Below are positions 12,633-25,100 of a DNA stretch of 64,000 bases, in pieces; position 1 is the stretch's first letter; the number at the start of each line of letters is the position of its first letter. Source of the stretch: Isoetes taiwanensis (taxonomy: Eukaryota; Streptophyta; Lycopodiopsida; Isoetales; Isoetaceae). Where the stretch lies: NCBI GenBank assembly GCA_021234155.1, contig JAJEKV010000004.1:20377619-20441618 (forward strand), in the 5' to 3' direction. A program made the position numbers and the translations under genes. The notes under the pieces were generated by a model. That model was not told where the DNA came from, made no database searches, and saw only the letters and a list, made by a program, of their open reading frames with translations.

Positions 12633-13730
12633 TATTCAGTGAAATACAGCCTGTATTCAGAAGAGGATGCATCGAGTTATTCCCCAAAAGATCCACATAC
12701 ACCTGCACCTCCCAGTACTTCTGAAAAAACTCCACTGGTATTCCATCCAACCCAGGACACTTATTCCGAGCCAACAGGCGGCTCCCCCAACTCCTGCCCT
12801 AACAACGGCTCCTCTAACCTCTGTCTTTGAAGGGCTGAGATTCTTGGCGATACCTTGGCCAGCACCAGCTCTTGAAAAACACTCTGTGAGGGAAGCATGC
12901 TCTCCTTGAAAAATGTTTCATAGTGCGCTGCTACAAAGGCCTTGATAGCATCTGGTTGCTGCAACAACACTCCCTGAGGTGTAACTATGTCCGCCATGGC
13001 TGTTGCATACTTCTTCTGGCGGGCTGCTCGAAAAAAGACTTTAGAGCAAGTGTCAGACTGTTTCAGCCACGTCAAACCCGCTTTGACCCTGGCCTGCGAC
13101 ACCTTGGCCTCCTCCTCAACCTCGATCTGACGAAGCACCTGCTGCTCATGCAAGCCATCAGAGACCCCCCCTCTAAGAGACTCCAGTTTTGCATATAAAG
13201 CATCCAACCTGCGACGCTGAGCCAAAGCCTTTTGCCACCCCCATTCTTTCGCAAATTGTTTTACCCTAGCCAATGCTGTAACCATTGCACTCATTTCGCT
13301 GTCCTGACTGAATATCTGCTGCCAAATGAGCTTACAGCCGGCTGTGAACTCTGGATCCTGAAGAAAGATTGTGTTAAGCTTAAAAATCGTCCTGAGAGGC
13401 CGCGGTGGGTGGTCATGAAGCCGCTGAATGATCTGGGGTGTGTGATCAGAGACAGAGGTGGCCAGAACATTCACCCTAGTGAAGGCTGGAGCATAATCCA
13501 AGACTGTTGGAGTGCCATAAACTCTATCCAGCCTAGAGTATGCCCTACCATGCCCCAGCCAATTATTGCACCAAGTAAAACTCCGATCCCCGGGAAGCTC
13601 TGTCAAACCCCACTCCTGCACAAGCCTAAGCCATTGGTCACGCTCAAAACCCTGTACAATATCTGAACCAATACCATGCCTGTCCTCTGGGAGCTCCACC
13701 ATGTTAAAGTCACCCAGGACAAACCATGCC
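12633..13730 (-). pseudogene. Inverted LINE ORF2 middle segment (endonuclease end to RT start)
   Basis: On the minus strand it starts inside WFVLGDFNMVELPEDRHG, the GDFN motif of LINE apurinic endonucleases, passes RSFTWCNNW, SRLDRVYG and SDHTPQII, and runs through the linker to KCPGLDGIPVEFF, the start of the reverse transcriptase. The main frame is 13702-12761; a frameshift near 12765 leads to the last block. It lacks the endonuclease N-terminus and the RT catalytic core. On its left it abuts the fold-back; on its right it abuts GGGGGGTGCAC at 13732-13742. Confidence 0.8.
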
Positions 13731-13742
13731 CGGGGGGTGCAC

Positions 13743-16709
13743 CTCTATATATGGACAGATGGCATCTGCGTTCGAGGGGTCATAGAAAAACCCCTGTATA
13801 TGGCTTTTTGGAGTAGAAAAACCCATAAGAAGCACGTTAGGGTGTGCCTTAAATAGTATTATTTGGGGACTAAGAAACTACACAAAATGATATCCAACGT
13901 CGAGTACTTTCGGGACTTTTTTTTTTCCTTTTTTTGAGTTTTCTTTTTCCTTTCTCGTTGGCGGCAAGGATTCAAATGGTTCCGCTTAGGCAAGCCGCTC
14001 AACATTGGATCGTTAGATGGAAGCTCACTCAATACCGAATCGTCATAAGCCAGGTATTTCGAATGCTGTACCATCTTCTCCACCAGCATCTGCCTTCAGC
14101 ATCTGCCTGAAGGTCTTGAGCGCTTCTTTGAAATTCGAAGTTGTCTATATGCTGCAATAATAACAGTCCAAGAAATGACATCTATCTCATGCATCGTATC
14201 AAAGATCATGCATTCACATTTCGCATATAAATTTATAAGCACATTTTCTCACAAGCAATTTTAATGGCAACTCTTTTTATGAGGATAATTTCATGGGCAA
14301 TTTTAGCAGCGTCAATACTGTCTGGAAAAGAACATGCTTCTAGTAATGTGATGATATGAAGATTGAAGGTGCTTTTCAACTGCATTCTAGGAAGTTTCTG
14401 ACTGGTTATTTGTATTTTTTGTCACTTATGTTTTGTTTACCGGTTCTTTTCAAGTATAACTAATATCAAATAGTTTGTTTTCAGAGAATTCTTGTGTAAT
14501 TTTTGGCGACCATTAGCATTGCATTATTTTGAAACATCTATGTGAAGGGTGTCATCAATATACAGGTTTGTCTCTGTATAAGGTTTTTCATTCCTCTTTT
14601 ATTTGGTTTATGTCAGTAAAATGACTTGACTGTAATATGTGGCCAAACTATGGACAGCCATGCAAGAACGGTGTGCAGTATATAGGGTCTAAATGAACCT
14701 AGTACCCTAAGAAACCTGATGGAAGAACTGTCCTTTTTATACAGATCTTGTTAATCACATCCAACTTTGCCATCATTTTGATGTCCTTTAAAGCTGGTTT
14801 CGTTGGATATTAAGGACTCCTTGGTTTGTGTCCAATCTTAAGGACTCCTTACGCATTTGAGTTGGCGTATTGCTGATGGGTAGCCTTCTTAAACAAGGCC
14901 ACCAAACATGATTAATATACGTGCTTCCTGGCAACCAACAACTATGTTGTGCCTGAAGATGATGGACCTTCTCTTGCCCCAGTTTTCTCATGGATATGCA
15001 AGACTAAGAAAGCAAAATATGTCATGTGAAGAATATGAGTTTGTTGCCCAAGCACGACTCCCCTGTTTTCTTGTCTGTCTTCTTTTGATGGAGCGAGTTC
15101 TCCAATCCAGAAAAATAATATCCTAGAATTTTTGTTAAGGGTGATTTAGGGCCAGCAATTACTTATTGCAACCACACACATTGTAATGCGTAGCTTGCTG
15201 CTTGTGTCTTGTCTGGTTTCTTTCTATAGCCACATCATAGAGACCCAAGACAATGATGTCTTTTCTTTAGCGTATTTTCTTTAGCGTCGAAGCACATTTG
15301 ACGCGCTTATAGGCAATCTGGATGCAGGATCATATGTTGGATCTTAATGGATTGTTCATAGCTACTTTGTACATGTATCTTGATTTAGTGCCAATCATGT
15401 AAATACTTATTTTTATATTCCACAACTATGCAGATATGCCACTTGAATCTTTATATTTCAAATTGCTATTTAAACATGGGAATATGTTGGCATGCACGGC
15501 GTGAGGCTTCTGTCTTTGGTCTGGTAGTCTAGTAAGAGCACTCAAATACCTCAGCTAGCATGGCGTGCATATTTATAGCTATCTCATTCATTTACTTTTG
15601 CTTTCCGAATTGGTTTTGGAATTGCCTCTTTTCAAACTGCTTCAAAACTTATTGTGGATATCTGCAAAAATGACAGACCTTGACATGTGCCTATAAGATC
15701 AGCAATGGTCTTTTTCATTGCCCATCCTAGATTCATTCATTTGCAAAGGATTCCAAGGCCCCAATCTGTAGAGGAAGGTCTAGTACAAAAAGGAAAGTGT
15801 ACCAGCCAATTTCTGGCCTCAAAAGTCACAAATTAACAATCTGAATGCAAAGGAAAAACTGGGCATACTGATGGTGTTATACAGATCCAAACTGGGCATA
15901 CTGATGGTGTTATACAGATGTTCTATAGACCATGTTCCCAGCGCCCAATTGAAGGTTTCAACAGTCAAGCATCATCCAAGTTCATAAAGCTGTCATGCTT
16001 TTTGCTGTTCCATCAACAATGTCAGCCTCAAATCTTCCCCATTGTTTTTCCTTATTTCCCACAACATGCGGATGTGATGATGCATCTGAATTTGACCAGC
16101 AAAACCTCTAAACCTTTTTATAAATTTAAAAATGTCTGTAAAAATTCTATTCATACACGCCTTTGATTGCTGTGGCATTTTGAGTTTGATCCTCTTCCCA
16201 TCTTCTTGTTCTTGTTTGATTAGTTGTTGCATCATTTTGCATGTCTTTCTTTTTGTTGCTATTCATTGCATCACTCTATTTATGTGATGCTTTTGTCCTA
16301 TAACTGGTCAAGATACGGTTTTATTGAACATGCACACATTTTTTCCTGTAACATTCTGTTTTGGACGTTTTTATTGGCCTGCTTTCTTTATCATTCCATG
16401 TTCATCATGGTTTCGACTGAGGAGCATATTGTGATGCACTTCCTTTCCAGCGCCTATGCTCCTGAAAATCATTTCAATCCTTGTTCAGTTTTATTTATGC
16501 CCTTGTGGTCTTTTGTCTGTTGCAAAGACATCACGTGCATCACGTGATGCAATATTTTTGTTGCTCAACTATTTCTTTTGTAGAATCTTTAAAGGCTTTG
16601 GTTGTACCTCTTGCTAGAAGTACACGATGCACCTAATTTACAGTTGAAGTTCGTTTAGCAGTGCATTCTAATCTCTATGTTTAAACTGATTGCTTATTGT
16701 GTTGTGCAG
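13743..16709. other. Non-coding interior of element A upstream of the transposase
   Basis: No convincing exon on either strand. A 29-bp stretch containing AAACTGGGCATACTGATGG is directly repeated near 15857-15916. The transposase 5' exon and promoter should lie here, but I could not place them. Confidence 0.4.
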
Positions 16710-19700
16710 ATAATAAAGCTAATGTGCTAGGCATGAAAGGAGCCAATTGTATGCATGAAACAAAAGGTTGCCGTCAATATATCAATCGCTTAGTAAATAA
16801 GATGGTGCACTTTTTCCAACAAGAAGCAGGCCATTTGGATGAAGAAACGCAACAAGAGATTTTATGTAAGTTTGCGCGTCATCCATCAATGTCAGCAGCA
16901 TATAATTCTGAGAGGCTTGCCGGAGGTGAAAGCTTATTAGAAGTCATGACAAATTTGAGAAGCTCCTTACAGATGGTGAAGGGTAGTCACAGTCATGATC
17001 AACTTGCAGCTAAGAACGCTGTTTTATCTATGGTAGTATCAGGTCCAGGTCCAGATGCAACAAAAAAGAAGATGAAGAACAAGAAAGCCACAGCGAAATT
17101 ACTAGGTATACACAAGAGAAATTTTAAAAAGGCTTATGAGAGAAAGACAAGAATTATCACTGAGGATGGGTTGTGGGCTGATGGTTCAAGGCAACTACGC
17201 AGTAATAGATTGTCCAAAGAGGTTGTAGACATGATTGAAGCATTTTGGGCTGAGAATACTCGGGTGTCACCAAACAAGAAGGACGTGCGCAGGAAAAAGC
17301 TAGGGAAAGGCAAAGACAATTTCATCACACATCCGACACACTATCTTGAGATCCCGCAGGTACATAAAATTCCTATAGTATCGCAGAATGCATCTTGAGT
17401 TCCTACTTTGTATTGAGTTTGTATTGAGTTTTTACATTCTTAGTCAATAATTACCCAAAGTACTAAAATTGTACTTAAATTACTCAAAGTAATTGAGAGG
17501 TCAAGGAGTTTCTAAATAGTATCATATTAAGTACCCAAAGTAATCTTTGTTAGCTCAAGGAATGAAAGTATATAAAGTACATGAAATCTTACAATGGGTA
17601 CATGAGGTTACTTTGAAGAGCTCAAAGTACATAAGATACGTTTGACAATATCAAAGTACTTTGAGGACAAAAGGTATTTTGTGAATATTCAAGGGAATAC
17701 CAAGAACTTTTATTCTATTACTAAAAGTTTTGTACTGCTTTGTCCAGACCTAAAGAGCTCCAAAAGGGGTAGATTTAGGACCATAGGGGAAATCGCCTTG
17801 CTTGTAAACCCACCAAAAGATGAATGTTCTAATTTGGAGATCAGGGAATGTCCTGACAACGGAATGCAATCACTTGAAACAAGTACATGACAATCTGACA
17901 TCAGATGACCAAGAGATTGAACCAATAAACCCGCCCTTGACATTACAGATGTTCTCACGGGTTCCAGTAGTCATGCAAGCCCTGTTTGTATATTATCTGT
18001 CTTCAAATAACTTGGGTGGCAAGGACTTTGATTTCTTGGGCCGGAAATATAACAAAGAGAAGTGTGTTTTGTACAAAACTGACCAGTTTAGAAGAAAGGT
18101 CTGCAAGTCTGTTGAAGTAGGAGCAATAAAGCCCTGACTTTATTTGTGGCTGCTCCTGCACGTGACATTTCACAGGAGCCAATTACTGATTTTGTATGTA
18201 TATAGACGCCAATAAAATTCGTGTTTGTAAATTTTGAGATGGCTGTCCAAGATTGGAGTGGTCAGGATCATTATCTTAAAGGCTTAATAATTTTGTAGCC
18301 ATATAGGTTTAGATTTATTTGCGTAGACTTGAATAATATTTGTATCATTGCAGGTTGAAATGTTTCTGCAATTTAAGGAGGCGTATCCTAATGCATGTGT
18401 TGGCCAAAGATTGTTTGAAAAATGCAGGCCCTTCTATGTGAAGAAGCTGAAAGAGCGCAACACCTGTTGTTGTGTTCGTCACGTGCAATTGGATCTGTTG
18501 AGACTGTCATTAAATTCTATGAGGGAAACTTCAGCAATTCATAAAAATTGCAGGTGTGATTGCACTGTTTGCGAGTGGAAAGAAGGGATGCAAACTTGTT
18601 TTTTTTTTTTTTTGAAGAACTGTGTCAGCAATATATTAAAAGAATGGTAATGTTACAAAGCAAGTGAGGAGGAAGGAGAACTGCCCCAAAGAGACAGTGA
18701 TACCTCGACACTCCACAACAACTGCAACTCTACTGCTGTACAAACTGACCATCACCATCTACCACACCCAAGAAGTCCCGCCAAATGGAAAACTTCCGCT
18801 CTACTAATCCCGGGAACACCAAAAAGCTTTGAAATAGCTTGTACCTGAGTCGAGGAATCAGAGAGGCTGCAGGCTGCTGAATCCCCTGAAAGATCCACAA
18901 CCGCCGCCGCTTCCAAATCAACCACACCAACCAAGCCACGCACAGATGCAAGGCTTGCTGCCGTACGAGCGGCCAAACACCAGGATACACATGAAGAAGG
19001 GATGCAAACTTGTTTGGCAGCAAAGAAAACATTTTCTCGTCTTCATGAGTTATGGGAGATGGCCGTGTGTCCAAAAGCTAATGGGGCTGAATGGCATAAT
19101 CAGAGTTGCCTACTTGGAACATGCACTCAGTGTGGTGTAGACAAGATCAAATTCTGCCCAAAGGAGTTAGAAGAGGCTGGGCCTTCCGTGGATTGGAAAG
19201 TCTATCAGGACGTGAAAAATGGTAAGGATAAGGATAAAGACGGTCGTCCGAAGAGTAGAAAACAACTTGTTTTGAAGAGGACACCACCAGCAGAATTGAT
19301 AAGGTTCTTCCGTCAACATGTTAAAGACTTTGTCACTCACAACTTTACCGCACGTTGGGAAGACAAACAATTTAGAGAGTGTGTGAAGAACTTTCCACCT
19401 GGGGTTATTGTTTCTGTAATTGATTACGCTGAAAATTATACGTTTAAACCACAGAATGAGATCCAAAGTGAGTATTTTCACAGCCAACAAGTTACTATAC
19501 TAGTTCATATTACCTATCGTCGTGTTACATTGTCTGATGAACCTATAAGAGAATATCACTTTTACATTTCGGATGACAAGGAGCATGATACATTGTTTGT
19601 CCAACATTGTTTCATGTTGTATCATGAATGGGCCCAAAAGCAAGGATATGAGATGAATGAACATTGGGTTTGGTCAGATGGGGCAGCAGCTCATTTCAAG

Positions 19701-20642
19701 GCCGCTCGTCCATTTTATTTTGTTGGTCGATATTTTACTAACACGATAGTTCCTATGCAGTGGAATTATTTTTGTTCTGGCCATGGAAAAGGGGAACACG
19801 ATGGTCAAGGGGCTAAGGTTAAATATAAGATAGAGCATGAGCAATTAAAGGCTGGTAACAATATTGAACCCAATGCTCATGCTGTTACCCTTTGGCTTAC
19901 AGATGACTTTTCTATGGGCGCAGCCGCAACATGTCCCAGTCACACAAGAGATGTCAGAAGGTATTTTTGGGAAGTTAAAATTGATGATGTTAATCGTAGA
20001 GAAGCTTGGGACTGTAAAAGAGTGGAAGGCAATCGAAAGATTCATAGCATTCGTGGTATAAACAAGGAAGACCCGACTAGGATGATGACTAGACAATTTG
20101 CATGCTTTTGTACATTTTGCATGTATGGTGAAATACACCAATGTGAGAATATAAAACAAATAGGTAGCTGGACTGCATGTGTTTTGGAGCCCTTGCATGG
20201 AAGGAGTGGGTACAATTTACGTGAGCACATTGAAGATATTGACGATCATATTCCCCTTGCTGATCTTGTATGTGCTGGAACAATATTTGCAGTTGAGGCC
20301 CCAGATGATAATGAAGAAGGTGACGTCTTCTGGCTGGTGCTATGCTCAGTGCCAAAACATGCTCTGAAAGAAGACATGGTTGATTCACATGGAAATAGAT
20401 TTGCAAAAGGTGATGAGGTGCTTGAGGGTAAGTATTACAAAAAATATGAGGGCAATCGAGATACTAATTCAGGGACAACTAGTTACACTTTTGGTGGAAA
20501 GGGTAGCGATGCCATTGTCTGGACCGAACAAGTTATCCACATTGTTGCGGATATGCCCCAGGGTCACCAAGTTAAGGGGAACAGAACTGTGCACTTGCTT
20601 GGAGCAGCGGATGAAGAGAAAATTTTGGAAAAACTTGTTTAA
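16710..20642 (+). CDS. DDE-type transposase of element A (two exons seen, split by a LINE insertion)
   Basis: Probable cut-and-paste transposase acting on the element ends in the nucleus. Exon 16710-17359 (acceptor GTGCAG, donor after LEIPQ) encodes a basic, helix-rich region with WAENTRVSPNKKDVR, likely DNA-binding. Exon 18354-20642 encodes a Cys/His-rich segment, then the catalytic core. Numbered from the Met at 19002, the candidate acidic triad is D141 in VSVIDYAENY, D226 in WVWSDGAAAHFK and E265 in HGKGEHDG. A Cys cluster (CFCTFCMYGEIHQC) follows near residue 370. A 395-bp LINE fragment at 18599-18993 interrupts the second exon; without it the frame is continuous. The 5' end is not found. 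A copy with the same motif order lies at 49983-54229. I cannot name the superfamily with certainty; Sola-like is my best guess. Confidence 0.75.
18599..18993 (-). mobile_element. 5'-truncated LINE copy inserted in the transposase exon
   Basis: Minus-strand LINE 3' end, about 395 bp, with its poly(A) tail read as the T-run at 18599-18614. The encoded peptide (QQALHLCVAWLVWLIWKRRR and on to GVVDGDGQFVQQ) is the ORF2 C-terminus, matching the ends of LINE A and LINE B. It is flanked by a 19-bp direct repeat, AAGAAGGGATGCAAACTTG, at 18580-18598 and 18994-19012. The insertion lies in transposase coding sequence, so it is younger than the transposase gene. Confidence 0.9.
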
Positions 20643-22135
20643 ATTGTTTTTAAAGTTTGCCTATGCACAAACAATTGTTGTACTTTCAAAACTTGACCAA
20701 GGCCATGACAGGCATAATATGTAAAGGATATGATTTTCAAGTAGCTAAATCTGTTGTAATGAAGCAAGCTATAATATAATAGGATTACATTTTTAAATAA
20801 AAATATCTGTTCTAATGAATCATGTTTATGCTGAATGAGATCCAATGATTGAGTTGCAATTTTGATGAAAGAATGGCAGCACCACAAGTTACAGGTTTGT
20901 GTTTAGGGTGCATTTCATTTGTGACATACAATGACATCATTATTTTTACGGCTGTCTAGGTGAAACCAAAGTGTTGAATATAGAGGATGTAACCAGTGTG
21001 CTTATAGGCTGAAACATGGCTGAAGCTAGTGAATTGCTTGCCATGGCCATTGCACTAACCATGTGCAGTATGGAGCAGGCAGCAGGCAACTTAAGCTTTG
21101 TGATGGTAGAACTGAGTAGCAATATGAAGGGCCATCATGCATATAGATTTCCAGACTTAGAAACATCTGACATTTGTATCTGTGTACATATATATTTCTT
21201 CTTTGGGCAGTTAAGTGCAACGAGTGCATCAAGTCATTTGATCATTATAGTGATAAGGTTATCCTTCCCTTACTGCTAAGGTTTCAGTTGTTCATGTGGC
21301 AAGATCGTTGTAACAGAGCTAAAATGTTAAAATGGTAACAGACCAAGAATTAGGGATTGAAGATAAAATGCCAGCTGGGCATGGCATACCAATTGTGCAC
21401 CTTAGATTGACCTCATTCAATGAATCGACTTGCTCTTTGCGTTGTGAAAATTAGTTAGCTGTCTTTAACATGTTTAACATGAATGTTTTCAAATTAGAAG
21501 TTTTTTTTTTGGACTTAGAAATGGTGTGCAAACTACAGGTAAGTGGTTTGAGGGTCGAAACCAAGTGGAGTTTCAATGCTTTCTTTGTGGTATGCGACTC
21601 GTGATGGAAAAGAAAACTTATATGATGTAAGACCTTACCTACCTGATTTGTTTCGTGTTTGCAAGTTGCGTAGTTGCTTAAAGGAGACCTTTGATTTCTT
21701 TCAAATTTGGTCTTTAAAGAAGGCTTTTGAGGTAGTGAGTTATGTGTTGTGTTTCTAGTTAATAGCCATGAACTTGAATTTGGAACCCGAATTAACTTCA
21801 AGAGGTTTATATTTGGTAGTTCCAAACCATTATTCTTCAAAAGATGATAGAAGTGAACAATTTGTGAAACTTAAGATTAGAGTAGCAAGCCATGTCCATG
21901 TACACAAATATTACATTTTTTAGGAGACCACATCTGCCATTTTTAAACTTCCAGTTATTAGCAAGTTTTAAAGTTTATGATGGGAAGGATGTCTTCTAAG
22001 TTGGGGCAATAAGAAAGCACATGCAGAACAAAGAATTAGACAAAAAAGGAAATTGCCTCGTATTAAAAAGTGCAGATGGTAAATGCTCAAAAAGCTATTC
22101 CTTCACGCATGATATAACACAAAAGAGTGGATGTC
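20643..22135. other. Spacer between the convergent transposase and HAD genes
   Basis: No coding exon recognised. This is the tail-to-tail gap, so it should hold both 3' UTRs. I see no clear structured terminator or repeat. Confidence 0.4.
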
Positions 22136-25100
22136 TCATAAAATCTTGTTATTCTTGAGTAGTTTCTTCACATCTGCTGTCTCCTTGGTTAAGCTCTTTA
22201 TCATTGGAAATCGCATAACATAGGCGCATATGTTTGTGGAATTAGCAGCTTTCTCAAGGTACGGAAGCAGTTGGTCAGTGAAGTACATGCTTCCAGTCTC
22301 TGACTGTAAACTAAAGGATACTGGTACAATATATGACCCCCTAGGATTCCTTACACACTTGTACTCAGAGTCCTCTACAAGGAGGCTATTTGAAGAATTG
22401 TACGACGTTGATGACCATACTGTTTGAAGATTTTTGAGGAATATTTTCCTCCCTGGAGTGTGAGGACGGTCAAGATCCGTGGACTCGCATTGCGTTTGGC
22501 CCCAAATAAACTCAAATTTGCTGCGTACATCTTCAGGAAATAGACACTCCAACATTGTGGCCAAGTTTTCTTCTGACAATGTAGACCAAATGGCAACAGC
22601 AAAGTATTTCAAACACTCTTTAACGAATTGCACATGACCTGGTCTTGCTACGATGCTGAACCTTCCAATCGAATATACCATTGAATGTTGGTGTCGCCTA
22701 GGTAGTCTCTCACCAGCAGCAAATCTCTTAACAAAGACTTTATTCACATCTATTATTAAAAGTTTCTTTTCTGCCCTGTAATAACACATAATATCTAGTA
22801 AGAAATGGCATGCCTACCAGAATCATATGAACAATATACTTATGTAAATCATACTTTGCTAATGATGTAGGTTTGGCAGGATTACGCACAGCCTTGATTG
22901 GGGAAGCCATTGACCTGCAATAAGTTGACAAATTATTTTATTTTATTCGAATTTATAAAGGATCATGCATTTGGAGGTATGCCCTCACCTTATCTTCGTT
23001 GCCCTGCAACTTTTATGATCATAACGCATAGTTAGCAACCTTGACATCTCATGACTAACGTAAAAGCATATATAATACATACTCTTGGCCTTTTTTACTT
23101 CCTTGTCTAGATCTTCCCGATACTATATGGCTTTCACTGCACTCCAAGTACAACCATCCATTTTAGCTTTGTTTGAAATAACATTTACAATTCACAGACC
23201 TAGCAACCATGAAATCCCAAATATTATGCCATATCCAGCCTGCTCTTTTAGTAAAAGGATATGACAAACTTCTGAAACTCCACCAAATGGTGGCCTTCCC
23301 TAACGGTCTAAAATGCAAGACTATAACTAATTTTTGTACTATAGAAGGAACAGTAAAAAGATTTATGGAATTAAAACCTATTAAGACACTCATTATTTCT
23401 CTTTGGAGCTGATGAGGCACGCATGCATGGCCTTCATTGTTGTGCATGCATGGTAGACTGAATGATGGCGCATGCTTTAATCCAATTATATGCACAAGGC
23501 CACAGGAGAACAGAATGTCCTAGGCATATCCACAACAATACTTGATTAAAATGTCCCAGTCTGATGCACTTTGCAGTGCCCCAAGATTATCAAGGATGGC
23601 ACACAATTAAGTTAATACTCTCATGCATGGCCTGGCTCAGTTGCAGTAAATGGTCCTCGATAAGTTTACCCAGATCTGAATAGATAACAATTTAATGGTA
23701 TGTACATGTGGCCTTTCTCATACATCTGCACGTGGGATTATATTTCAACTCTTATTGTACACAAGGTACATAATCATTCACCGATTCCCACTATCTTTCT
23801 ATCTATCTATTTTAATTGCATGCTGCCGCTATGGATGGGTTAGGTGCCATCATTATTCTTGCTGATCCATGTAGAAGAGGAACTTTTGTTTTTTTTCCCT
23901 ACTAACCATGTCAAGTACAAGGTGTAGAATAATTCAACAAAGAAAATGACATCATATTAATTGCTACTTACGTTAGCCCTTTATCCTCCAGTGAAGCTTG
24001 CTTCCCTTCTTTATACATCTGGTTGGGGCTTTTGGTGTCATACGCAAGGTCATCTACAAAATCCAAATCTTCTATTCAATATTGCTAATCCAAATCAAGT
24101 ACGCAATTTTCAATGCACTCACCTGCAGTTCTATTTTCACTTGACTTTGTTTTAGTGTCTCAACATCACCCTCCCTTGTAGTAGAATCTGCAGCAGGGAC
24201 ATTATTGCTAAAATAAAGCTTCCAACTTCAGGATTAATACACTAACCTAGCCCAAGATTTCTTCTTGCTTTCGCCTTTGGTGGACCTTTTTTGTCTGTGC
24301 TACCTTTCTTGACTATTGGGGTTCTTTCCTCAGACAGTTGTATTAGTCTCTGGGAACCCTTTGGTGTAGTATTGCAACTGTTAGGCCGATCATGTTCTTG
24401 CGGGAAAATGGGGGACATACAAGGGAGTTCAATCTGCTGCTTATTTTCATGCCCAAGACTAAGTATGTTGCACACTTGTAGAGATTCATCCTCTAGAAAG
24501 GAATCTTGTTGCAGTTTTGTAGCAATCAATTTTTCGGATATTTCATGAGATCCTAGTAGCTGGTCTTGCAGGTTGCCACATTCGTGTTGGATTTGGTTTG
24601 AAAATTTTGGAATTCTGTTCAAGCTTTTGGACAACTCAGCACCACTTAAGACTTCCTTTTGCTGCTCTAACTTGCTCATCCAATCATCCTCAGAGTCAAC
24701 AACCCATGCAATCCTTTGTCGTGTGGTTGGTGATGATAACTCTGTCTCTGTTGCCAAACCCTGCTTAGCAGCATCTTCTGCATCATCCAAAAGCTCAATA
24801 CATGCATGTACAAGATGATAGCTAAATGATAACATTAGCTGATAACATACAACAACCCTTTTGACATACAATTGCTCTAGTCATGGCACTTTTAAATAAT
24901 CTAGAAGTAGCTCATGTATTGGAAGGCCAGATATATGGAATATATGCCGGAAGGAAACCTTTGATGGTTTTAGGGATATGCATAGCATGAATGAGAAAAA
25001 TATGTTATCATGCTCCATTATTCCTGCCTGATTGATTTTTACAAGTCCTCATGTGCTTGTGAACATGAACCCGTTACATGTGCTTACTGATCCTAGCCAG

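Noticed and set aside
15850-15916. Short direct repeat AAACTGGGCATACTGATGG as a CRISPR-like array
   Set aside because: Only two adjacent copies without spacers; a simple tandem duplication in a plant genome.
17642-18137. ORFs between the two transposase exons
   Set aside because: They lie in the intron (17360-18353), which has good splice sites and matches the exon boundary seen in element B.
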